From CAIZGX01 sp044354975 (lineage in GTDB: Bacteria > Bacteroidota > Bacteroidia > Flavobacteriales_D > Sanyastnellaceae): a DNA stretch of 26,604 nt. Made by a program: the position numbers and the translations under genes. The notes beneath the pieces were generated by a model. The model did no database searches, was not told the origin of the DNA, and saw nothing but the letters and a program-made list of their open reading frames with translations. Positions 1 through 7,083 of the stretch are shown here, piece by piece. Location: positions 1 to 26,604 of the forward strand of contig JBIKZA010000030.1 in NCBI GenBank assembly GCA_044354975.1, given 5' to 3'. The first letter of the stretch is position 1. Every line of letters starts with the position of its first letter.

Positions 1-1
1 G

Positions 2-2359
2 TTTGAGTATCGTAAAATCTACATTGTAACTGTTTCAACGCGCAACTCTCAAAATGTTCCCCAACGTTACCTTACATACATTGACGCATTAACAGGAAAA
101 ATATTAATGCGAAAGAACTTGGTTTGTCATGCTGAAGGAGGTCCGAAAAAATCTGGAGGACAAGAGCTTGTTGTTGACGTACAAGTTAACGGAGATGTTT
201 ACATGACCAATCCATATGGTGTAGTCACAAATGAAGGGCTAAGCAATATATACGTAACGGTGTCGGGAACAGATTATGGCACGGATATAAATGGTTCAGG
301 AACCTTTCCCCTCAACGCAGGAGCAAATGCTATTGTTAGATTGGAAGGTCCTTGGAGTACTGTGAATACAAACGGAACAATTCCACAAAAGAATGTAACG
401 CTTCAGGCTGGCTTGAACATTATTGATATGAATACAGCTGCTAATGTTCGTGAACTTTCTGCATATAAAAGTGTGAATCGTATTCACGACCATTGCAAAA
501 GTTGGATGCCAACTTTTACAGGAATGGATTTCCAACTTCCAACCAATATCGACTTAACTTCTGGTGATTGCAATGCCTTTTATGATGGCAGTTCAATTAA
601 CTTTTATGCAATCGGCAATGGTTGTAACGCGACTAGTCTTTTATCAGATGTCGTATTTCACGAATACGGTCATGGAATTAACGACAACTATTATCAAAGC
701 CAAAGTTCATTTTTTTTCAACGGTGCTGTTGGAGAGGGTTATGCTGATTATTGGGGAATTTCTTTAGGCAACAGCCCAGTAGTAGGTGTTGGTTTCTATA
801 CAGACAACGAAGATGGTATAAGAAGATATGATACCGAGCGTAAGGTTTATCCGCAAGATTTAGTTGGTGAAGTGCATGCCGACGGAGAAATAATTATGGG
901 AGCATGGTACGACACGCATTTATTAATGGGTGGAGATTGGAATGCGACAATGCCTTTATTTGTTGAAGCCTATGCGGGTTTGCAAGCTGAAACTGCGGAC
1001 GGAAATGAAGGAGAGGCCTTTACTGATATTTTATTAGATGTTTTACTTGCAGACGATAACGACGGAGACATTACAAACGGAACTCCAAATGGGAATGCCA
1101 TTGTTCAGGGATTCTATTTGCATGGCATTACATTAATCTCTCCAGCTGTAATAAATCACACACCCGAGGCTTTCGCAAGTCCTATTGTGCCGATTACACT
1201 TACTGCAGATTTAGATTTATTCTTTCCATATACACAGTACTTATCTGATGTAAACTGTCATTACCAAGTGAATAATGCACCTTGGCAAACGGTGGCCATG
1301 ACCGACGCTTCGGGATCTTTTGAAACCACCTTTGATGGTTTCAATCCTGGAACAATTCTAAAATATTATTTCACAGCCAATGATACAAACGGTTCCGTAG
1401 GAACAGTTAATCCAGTAGGTGCTCATCAGGCTTCATTCCCTTCACTTCCCCATATTATGTTAATTGGAGTGAACGAAGTTGGACGTCACGATTGCGACAA
1501 TAACGAAGATTGGGGCACATGGCAAACAGGTGTAGCTGGTGACAATGCCACTACGGGAATCTGGTTATTGGAAATTCCAATTCCAAGCACAACTGTTGAT
1601 GTTTCCCCTGGAACTATTGTTCAAACAGGCGATCAAGTAACTCCAGCGGGAGAGTATTGTTTCTTCACCGGAAACGGAACCATTGGTGGTGGTATCGGTG
1701 AAAATGACGTCGATGCAGGAAGAACAACCTTACAAACCACAACCATCGATCTTTCAAGTTTCACGAATCCTGTGATTAGCTACTATCGCTGGTATACGAA
1801 CAGTCCTCCAGGTGGTGCAAATCCGGGAGCAGATTATTGGCAGGTGAGATTGAGCAACAACAACGGATCTACTTGGACGTATGTTGAAAATACAAAAACG
1901 AGCGATATGCGTTGGAGAAGAAACGCTTTCCATGTAAGTGATTATATGACTCCAACCGCACAAATGAAACTTCAATTTATCGCGAGCGATAGCCTTCGTC
2001 CAACAGTGAATTTAAATGGAGGATCCTTGGTTGAAGGTGCATTAGATGACTTCATTGTTTATGAAGATGTTATTATTGGTGTGGAAGAGAATACAGTATC
2101 AGTATTCAATGTGACTGCTTTCCCTAATCCAACAACTGAAGCTACTCGCATTCAATTCCAGCTTTCAAAACCGGAGTCTATAGAGGTGTTAGTATTAGAT
2201 GCAGTTGGAAGAACCATTCATTCAATTCCTGCTCGTGAATATGGAATGCAACTGCAGAACATAACCATTCCATCTGAGAAATGGGCAAAGGGAAGTTATC
2301 AAGTTGCTCTTCGAAGCAACAGAAAGAATATCAGTACGATTCAAATAATAAAAGACTGA
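2..2359 (+). CDS. Secreted HExxH metallopeptidase with T9SS C-terminal sorting domain (5'-truncated)
   Basis: The reading frame is open from base 2, so the true start lies before the window; the ATG at 107 is internal. The first codons encode the end of a propeptide-like segment (YIDALTGKIL), as in FTP/PepSY prodomains of M4/M36 peptidases. The zinc motif HEYGH is encoded at 659-673, and GEGYADY about 24 codons later supplies the likely third zinc ligand (Glu codon at 734), a gluzincin pattern closest to M36 fungalysin. A Ca-binding-like DNDGD stretch follows near 1060. Residues encoded at about 1480-2060 look like a jelly-roll/MAM-like domain. The last ~85 residues (AFPNPTTEATRIQF onwards) are a type A T9SS sorting domain, so the protein is probably exported and released or anchored at the cell surface. 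Family is sure at clan level; the exact MEROPS family is inferred. Confidence 0.88.
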   Translation, partial: FEYRKIYIVTVSTRNSQNVPQRYLTYIDALTGKILMRKNLVCHAEGGPKKSGGQELVVDVQVNGDVYMTNPYGVVTNEGLSNIYVTVSGTDYGTDINGSGTFPLNAGANAIVRLEGPWSTVNTNGTIPQKNVTLQAGLNIIDMNTAANVRELSAYKSVNRIHDHCKSWMPTFTGMDFQLPTNIDLTSGDCNAFYDGSSINFYAIGNGCNATSLLSDVVFHEYGHGINDNYYQSQSSFFFNGAVGEGYADYWGISLGNSPVVGVGFYTDNEDGIRRYDTERKVYPQDLVGEVHADGEIIMGAWYDTHLLMGGDWNATMPLFVEAYAGLQAETADGNEGEAFTDILLDVLLADDNDGDITNGTPNGNAIVQGFYLHGITLISPAVINHTPEAFASPIVPITLTADLDLFFPYTQYLSDVNCHYQVNNAPWQTVAMTDASGSFETTFDGFNPGTILKYYFTANDTNGSVGTVNPVGAHQASFPSLPHIMLIGVNEVGRHDCDNNEDWGTWQTGVAGDNATTGIWLLEIPIPSTTVDVSPGTIVQTGDQVTPAGEYCFFTGNGTIGGGIGENDVDAGRTTLQTTTIDLSSFTNPVISYYRWYTNSPPGGANPGADYWQVRLSNNNGSTWTYVENTKTSDMRWRRNAFHVSDYMTPTAQMKLQFIASDSLRPTVNLNGGSLVEGALDDFIVYEDVIIGVEENTVSVFNVTAFPNPTTEATRIQFQLSKPESIEVLVLDAVGRTIHSIPAREYGMQLQNITIPSEKWAKGSYQVALRSNRKNISTIQIIKD

Positions 2360-2389
2360 GCCATCGAATAATATTCGTTTGACTCCTCG

Positions 2390-2424
2390 TAATAATCGCT
2401 GCCTTGTGCGGCGATTATTATTTT
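2390..2424 (+). terminator. Rho-independent terminator of the metallopeptidase gene
   Basis: TAATAATCGC (2390-2399) pairs perfectly with GCGATTATTA (2411-2420). Three further pairs (one of them G-T) close a 5-base loop, and TTTT follows. The right arm overlaps the last codons and stop of the opposite-strand acyltransferase gene (stop at 2418-2420). No T-run exists on the minus-strand side, so it should work mainly on the plus strand. Confidence 0.75.
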
Positions 2425-2984
2425 AAAAGCTTTTTAACGAAAACGGCAGGATTACCTGCCCAAACTTCGTTCTCGGGGATGTTTGATCGAACAACACTTC
2501 CTGCACCAACAACAGCAAAATCGCCAATGTTTACGCCTTTCATAATGATGCTCTCTGCTCCTATGAAAACATATTTGCCAATGTGAATAGGGGAATTCCT
2601 TTCTTTTGAATCGATATCTATTGTTCGCTGCTCGATTGAAGTAGGATGGAAATCGGTATCCCAGATTTTACAATTACCTCCAATAATCGTATGATCGCCA
2701 ATTGTAATTTCTTGCCGACAGCAAATCGTAGAATTTGAAAAACCAACATCTTCACCGATGGTCAATTGGGCATTTTTTCCAATCATAATGGAAGAGGAGG
2801 AACCGCTACCAATAATATTCGCGAATCGATGTGAATTTACTAGGAAGTCTTCACCCAATTTGAAAGTGCCTTTATTTGAAACGAAAAGAAAACCATAACA
2901 GTGAACCTTCCAAAAAGCTACACCCTGAAGACTTAACCAAAAGGCGTTAAGGGGCCAGTATAGTATGTATAGTAGTGTCTTCAA
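2418..2984 (-). CDS. Hexapeptide-repeat (left-handed beta-helix) acyltransferase, WcaF/maltose acetyltransferase-like
   Basis: The 188-residue protein has repeated hexapeptide turns ([LIV]-G-x-x-x-x) from about residue 55 to 175, for example IGKNAQLTIGEDVGF, ITIGDHTIIGGN, IHIGKYVFIGAES and VNIGDFAVVGAGSVV. It ends with the usual WAGNPAVFVKKL segment. A His in the DTDFHP loop is the likely catalytic base. Such enzymes O- or N-acetylate sugars of capsule or LPS, or other small acceptors. The only possible start after the preceding stop is TTG at 2984-2982, directly abutting the TAA of fcl in the same frame, so expression is probably by translational coupling or reinitiation. The N-terminus matches that of surface-polysaccharide acetyltransferases. 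The acceptor sugar cannot be told from sequence. Confidence 0.85.
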   Translation of the reverse strand: MKTLLYILYWPLNAFWLSLQGVAFWKVHCYGFLFVSNKGTFKLGEDFLVNSHRFANIIGSGSSSSIMIGKNAQLTIGEDVGFSNSTICCRQEITIGDHTIIGGNCKIWDTDFHPTSIEQRTIDIDSKERNSPIHIGKYVFIGAESIIMKGVNIGDFAVVGAGSVVRSNIPENEVWAGNPAVFVKKLLK

Positions 2985-4043
2985 TTAATGTTTTGCGTTT
3001 GCTGAATTTTCAAGATACCACTGATAAACACGTCCAATACCTTCTTGAAGGGAAACAGCATGATTAAAACCGAGTGAATGCAGTTTAGAAACATCAGTGA
3101 GCTTTCTCATGGTTCCATCTGGCTTTGTTGAATCGAAATGAAACTGACCGCTATAACCGATTACTTCGGCGATTAATTTGGCTAAATTTTCAATCGAAAT
3201 TTCCTCTCCAGTTCCAATGTTGATGTGCGTATTACGAATTTCTTCTGACGTAATCAGATCAGAGAAATTTACATTTTCCATAATGTGTATACATGCATCG
3301 GCCATGTCTTCAGACCACATAAATTCACGCATAGGCTTACCCGAACCCCAGATGCTAACACCTGACTCACTTACTCCAATTGAATTTAAATAGATTAAAG
3401 CTTTCGAAATTTCACGTTCTTTTAAATCTGAAAGAATGGCTTCTGTGTTATTTTCTTGAAGGCACTTAGCTAGGTAAATTTTTCTGAGTAGGGCAGGTAA
3501 TACGTGGGATTTCTCGAAATTGAAGTTATCACCAGGACCGTATAAATTGGTAGGCATCACCGAAATAAAATTCGTTCCGTATTGAATATTATAACTTTCG
3601 CATAATTTAATTCCTGCAATTTTCGCGATAGCATATGGCTCATTCGTGTATTCAAGTTCACTTGTTAAAAGTGAATTTTCGTTTAAGGGTTGAGGAGCAT
3701 TTTTAGGATAAATACAAGTGCTGCCTAGAAATAACAATTTTTTCACACCGGCTTTGTGTGAATTAGAAATAACGTTGTTTTGAATGGACAGATTTTCCAA
3801 AAGAAAATCAGCTCGGTAGGTGTTATTTGCGACGATCCCTCCAACTTTTGCAGCGGCTAAAAAAACGAATTCAGGTCTTTCTTTGAGAAAAAAAGTTTCG
3901 ACTTCAAGATTGTTCAGCAAATTTAATTCTAATCGAGATTTGAGGATTAAGTTATTATATCCACAAGACTTAAGACCCTTTACGATTGCCCTTCCCACTA
4001 AGCCATTATGGCCTGCTACGAATATTTTCGAGTCGACATTCAT
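2985..4043 (-). CDS. fcl: GDP-L-fucose synthase
   Basis: This bifunctional epimerase/reductase converts GDP-4-keto-6-deoxy-D-mannose to GDP-L-fucose with NADPH. The 352-residue protein starts with a Rossmann motif (FVAGHNGLVGRA, residues 8-19). Catalytic residues fit the family: S108 and C110 in GSTCIYP, Y137 and K141 in YAIAK, and H180 in EKSHVLPALLRK. It is longer than the E. coli enzyme (321 residues) because of a ~40-residue insertion around 195-235, a form I associate with Bacteroidota. The partner gmd (GDP-mannose dehydratase) is not in the window. It is followed without a gap by a hexapeptide acyltransferase, suggesting a small surface-glycan operon. The start is ATG at 4043. Confidence 0.95.
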   Translation of the reverse strand: MNVDSKIFVAGHNGLVGRAIVKGLKSCGYNNLILKSRLELNLLNNLEVETFFLKERPEFVFLAAAKVGGIVANNTYRADFLLENLSIQNNVISNSHKAGVKKLLFLGSTCIYPKNAPQPLNENSLLTSELEYTNEPYAIAKIAGIKLCESYNIQYGTNFISVMPTNLYGPGDNFNFEKSHVLPALLRKIYLAKCLQENNTEAILSDLKEREISKALIYLNSIGVSESGVSIWGSGKPMREFMWSEDMADACIHIMENVNFSDLITSEEIRNTHINIGTGEEISIENLAKLIAEVIGYSGQFHFDSTKPDGTMRKLTDVSKLHSLGFNHAVSLQEGIGRVYQWYLENSANAKH

Positions 4044-4050
4044 TCTAAAT

Positions 4051-4071
4051 CAAATTTATGGGCCAAATTTA
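4051..4071 (-). promoter_or_regulatory. Candidate Bacteroidota promoter(s) for fcl
   Basis: On the minus strand TAAATTTG, a perfect TAnnTTTG -7 box, occurs twice: at 4064-4071 (20 nt before the fcl ATG) and at 4051-4058 (7 nt before it). The first gives a short leader and is the better candidate. I see no clear TTG -33 element. Confidence 0.45.
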
Positions 4072-4137
4072 ATGATTTATTGTTTGAAAGATGATATAAA
4101 TAATATGAACTGATAATGATTTCCGAGATCTTTTAGT

Positions 4138-4145
4138 TATTTTTG
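4138..4145 (+). promoter_or_regulatory. Candidate promoter -7 box of the OmpA-family gene
   Basis: TATTTTTG matches TAnnTTTG perfectly and ends 23 nt before the ATG at 4169, giving a leader of roughly 18 nt. No good -33 TTG is seen 17-22 bp upstream. Confidence 0.5.
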
Positions 4146-4168
4146 CATCGTACAAAAAACAACTTAAG

Positions 4169-6577
4169 ATGAAATATCTTTTTACATCGCTATTTTTCAC
4201 TGTTTCAATCTTTACATTCTCGCAAGGGAACATGAAGAATCTAGAATCTTCTTTTGACTTTGGTTTTGGAAACCATTTCGGTCTTCGTCAAATCGAAGAG
4301 GGGTTCAATGTTAATGAGTTAACAGCTTCGAATGTTACTTTAGGCTGGACAAATTACTTCACCAATAACAAATTCGGTGGAAGACTTGAACTGTCTTATG
4401 ACAGAATGGTGAACAATTCGCTTTCTAATCCTTTTGAAACGAATTATTTCCGATCGACATATTATCTTAACTCGAGTTTGAAGAATCTTTCGGGTTGGGG
4501 TGACTCGAAATCGGGAGTTAATAAAAGAAATTTTTGGCAAGCTTTTGATATTGATTTAGGAATTGGATTGGGTTATTCAGCAATGAAAAGTAGTTCTAAT
4601 CCGTTAAGCGAGACATCGTTCTTACCCAAAGCAGACGACATGTTAAACATCAGTTTCCGTTTTGCGCCAAGTATAGAGATAAGCGACAATGTTAAATTGT
4701 TTGCTTCATACACACGCATAAATCACTCCGCTCAATCTACTACATTCGATTTTACTAATCCTATTAATAACACTGCCTTCAAAGGAGCATTCAGAACAGT
4801 TAATTTTGGCATTCGATACACTCCAAATACGGAACGCACTGCCGAAAGAACGTTAAGAGATGCTCACAAGAAATGGCACTTCTTTACTTCCTTTGACGCA
4901 TCAATTGGCAATCACTTTGCGGGTAAGACAAAGGTAGAATCACCAAAATTCAAGGCAGGTACAGTCGGACATTTGAATATTGGTGCAAATCACAAGTTTC
5001 CAAATTCTAGACTTTACGGAAGATTTGATTTAGGTTTTGATGCGTTCAAAGGAGCGAAGAACGAACCAGCGTATACTTCTAAATACTTCAGAACTACTTA
5101 TCAGATAATTGCAGACATGCGCTCATTGAGGATTTTAAAGAATGAAGATAACAAAATCGATTTGGCATTCGGAGCAGGTGTTGGTTTTGCAACGTTGTAT
5201 AATCCGGAAAGCACAAACACAATGAGCGATATTTTCTTAAATGGAGATGATATGTATGCCTTGGTATTCAGTGTTAACCCATCATATAACGTTTCTAAGT
5301 ACATCTCTCTCATAACTAACCTGACTTTCACTAGTCATTCTTTGCAGTCGAGTAGTTGGAATTTACAAGATGGACAAGGGAACAGTGCTTTGAATGGCAG
5401 ATTTATGAATATGAGTGTAGGTCTGAGATACAACCTCGCTGATCGCAGAACAAACTACACAACTGAAATTGTGAATCGTATTCCTCGTGTTCTCTCTGTA
5501 GATGCCGCTGTAGGAAGTCATTTTGCCGGATCTCCAGTTGGGAACAATTCTAATCTTTCTGCAACACCCGGAAAGCATTTCGCTATTGGATTAAATCATC
5601 CGTTTATTAATCCAATTTATTTTGGTCGATTTGAATTTGCATTCGATGCGTTAGGTCCAAATTCAGCGTCATCGGATTTTTCTTCAAATTATTTCCGAGC
5701 GAATTACTTCTTAATGACATCAGTTCAAAATCAATTGAGACAATCACTTTCGTCTGAGCGTCCGGCTAGAAAATTTGATGTTCAATTTGGACTAGGTGTT
5801 GGAGCGAGTACTTTCAAGGGAGATATAATTAGCGACAATTTTATTACCAAGGGTGATGATATGTTGAATATAGCTGCAAAGGTTGTTCCAACGTATCAAG
5901 TTTCTGAAAAAGTATCAGTATTTGCAGCATATACTTTCGTTTCACATTCTTTGCAATCCATGTCTTACGACATGAGTCAAAGTATAGACAAAACAATGTT
6001 CAACGGTCGTCTGATGAATGCTAGCGTTGGAGTTTCTTACACGCTGAAGAGTACAAAGCCTCGCGCGTTGATAGCGGTTACTCCAGTCGATACAATTGCT
6101 AAACTAGTTGTTGTTAAACCAACGCCTGAGCCAGAACCTGTGGTTGAGCCAACTCCAGAACCTGTGGTTGAGCCTGTAGTTGAACCGACCCCTGATCCAG
6201 TTGTTGAGCCAACGCCTGAACCAGTAGTGCCATCGCGTGCTTCAAGAAATCCAATTTCAGATTATCCTTCTAACACATCTGAAGTACCGGAGTCTCAAAA
6301 ACAGATTTTAAAGGATTTAGCTTTTGAGTTGAAGAGTAACAAATTTTTAACTCTTGTAATTTCCGGACACACGGACATTACAGGTTCACCTGAATATAAT
6401 TTGACACTTTCAAGAAAGCGTGCTGCTAACGTGAAAGCATATTTGATTTCTCAAGGTGTATCTGCGGATCGTGTGAAAATTGAATATTATGGTGTTACTC
6501 GCCCAATTGCTTCCAACCAAACGGTTGAAGGACGCAAGAAGAACAGACGTGTAGAAATTGAAGTAGTAAAGAACTAA
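4169..6577 (+). CDS. OmpA-family outer-membrane protein with three tandem barrel-like repeats
   Basis: The 802-residue protein has a signal peptide (residues 1-19, ending TFSQ-G). Three homologous units of about 190 residues follow at 27-219, 238-424 and 440-627. Each unit contains in order S-F-D-x-x-x-G-x-H-F, GRxExxxD, NYFRxxY, a GxGVG-type strand, GDDM-like (KADDML, NGDDMY, KGDDML), HSLQS-like, and a closing xxVGxxYxL strand. A Pro-Glu-Val linker (651-689) leads to a C-terminal OmpA/MotB peptidoglycan-binding domain (about 710-802) with GHTDITGS (D736) and LSRKRAAN (R751), the usual diaminopimelate-binding positions. It probably tethers the outer membrane to peptidoglycan. A normal OmpA has one 8-stranded barrel; here alternating strands suggest three. 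The gene has its own promoter and terminator and is not in an operon. Confidence 0.9.
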   Translation: MKYLFTSLFFTVSIFTFSQGNMKNLESSFDFGFGNHFGLRQIEEGFNVNELTASNVTLGWTNYFTNNKFGGRLELSYDRMVNNSLSNPFETNYFRSTYYLNSSLKNLSGWGDSKSGVNKRNFWQAFDIDLGIGLGYSAMKSSSNPLSETSFLPKADDMLNISFRFAPSIEISDNVKLFASYTRINHSAQSTTFDFTNPINNTAFKGAFRTVNFGIRYTPNTERTAERTLRDAHKKWHFFTSFDASIGNHFAGKTKVESPKFKAGTVGHLNIGANHKFPNSRLYGRFDLGFDAFKGAKNEPAYTSKYFRTTYQIIADMRSLRILKNEDNKIDLAFGAGVGFATLYNPESTNTMSDIFLNGDDMYALVFSVNPSYNVSKYISLITNLTFTSHSLQSSSWNLQDGQGNSALNGRFMNMSVGLRYNLADRRTNYTTEIVNRIPRVLSVDAAVGSHFAGSPVGNNSNLSATPGKHFAIGLNHPFINPIYFGRFEFAFDALGPNSASSDFSSNYFRANYFLMTSVQNQLRQSLSSERPARKFDVQFGLGVGASTFKGDIISDNFITKGDDMLNIAAKVVPTYQVSEKVSVFAAYTFVSHSLQSMSYDMSQSIDKTMFNGRLMNASVGVSYTLKSTKPRALIAVTPVDTIAKLVVVKPTPEPEPVVEPTPEPVVEPVVEPTPDPVVEPTPEPVVPSRASRNPISDYPSNTSEVPESQKQILKDLAFELKSNKFLTLVISGHTDITGSPEYNLTLSRKRAANVKAYLISQGVSADRVKIEYYGVTRPIASNQTVEGRKKNRRVEIEVVKN
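6119..6235 (+). repeat. Pro-Glu-Val linker repeat inside the OmpA-family gene
   Basis: This stretch encodes about 39 residues of imperfect PTPEPVVE repeats (one copy PTPDPVVE, one VVEPVVE doubling). It separates the barrel region from the peptidoglycan-binding domain and probably forms an extended periplasmic spacer. Such repeats can vary in copy number between strains. Confidence 0.8.
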
Positions 6578-6590
6578 GAGTAAAAGACAT

Positions 6591-6621
6591 AAAAAAAAAG
6601 GCGGCTTAGGCCGCTTTTTTT
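6591..6621. terminator. Bidirectional rho-independent terminator between ompA-like gene and apaG
   Basis: GCGGC (6601-6605) and GCCGC (6610-6614) pair around a TTAG loop. The stem is flanked by nine A on the left and seven T on the right, so either strand gives a hairpin plus U-tract. It serves both convergent genes. Confidence 0.9.
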
Positions 6622-6645
6622 ATGCCAAAGAAATTAGAGTAAATT

Positions 6646-7032
6646 TTAGTTCTTCATGAAATCAGCTTCCAAAGAAAACTCCGGAACCTGAACTTTGAAT
6701 AGGGAAGAAGCTCCCTTCATTTGCATGGAATAGAAACCTTTCATTATTCCGAATGGCGATTGTAAATCACACGCTGAAGTGTAAGAGAAGTTCTCCCCGG
6801 GAGCAATAACAGGCTGCTCTCCAATAACGCCAGGACCCTCAATTTCGCGCTTCAATCCATTGGAATCAGTGATGAACCAATGTCTACGTAAAAGTTGAAT
6901 AGGGTAGTCGTTTTGATTCTCAATTGAGATCCGGTAGGAGAAGACAAAGCTGCCTTGAGGGGCAGCGGACATTCTTTCTTCAAACAAAGAAAAAACTGAA
7001 ATTTTTACGCCTTCTGTTACAGCAACTACCAT
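6646..7032 (-). CDS. apaG: ApaG (DUF525) protein
   Basis: The 128-residue protein is a single ApaG fold with typical motifs: VKISVFSLF near the start, FSYRISIEN, LLRRHWFITDSNG (conserved RHW), GVIGEQPVIAPG, FSYTSACDL and GIMKGFYSM. ApaG is a small fibronectin-III-like protein linked in enteric bacteria to Co2+ resistance and Mg2+ efflux; its molecular role is unsettled. Length matches the family (about 125). It lies 51 nt downstream of typA, but a perfect -7 box and a palindrome in that gap suggest its own promoter. The start is ATG at 7032. Confidence 0.92.
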   Translation of the reverse strand: MVVAVTEGVKISVFSLFEERMSAAPQGSFVFSYRISIENQNDYPIQLLRRHWFITDSNGLKREIEGPGVIGEQPVIAPGENFSYTSACDLQSPFGIMKGFYSMQMKGASSLFKVQVPEFSLEADFMKN

Positions 7033-7037
7033 AGCAG

Positions 7038-7045
7038 CAAAGATA
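7038..7045 (-). promoter_or_regulatory. Candidate promoter -7 box of apaG, 5 nt from the ATG
   Basis: On the minus strand TATCTTTG is a perfect TAnnTTTG. Only five bases (CTGCT) separate it from the apaG ATG, so a transcript from this box would have almost no leader. Confidence 0.45.
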
Positions 7046-7073
7046 GTTAATAAACAATCAGATTGTTAATAAC
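7046..7073. promoter_or_regulatory. Palindrome next to the apaG promoter, possible operator
   Basis: AACAATC-A-GATTGTT is a perfect 7+1+7 palindrome at 7053-7067. It is flanked on each side by a GTTAATAA copy (7046-7053 and 7065-7072). It lies just upstream of the apaG -7 box, where an operator or -33 region would be. The one-base loop and AT-rich arms make it a poor RNA terminator. Confidence 0.4.
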
Positions 7074-7083
7074 CCTAAGAAAT

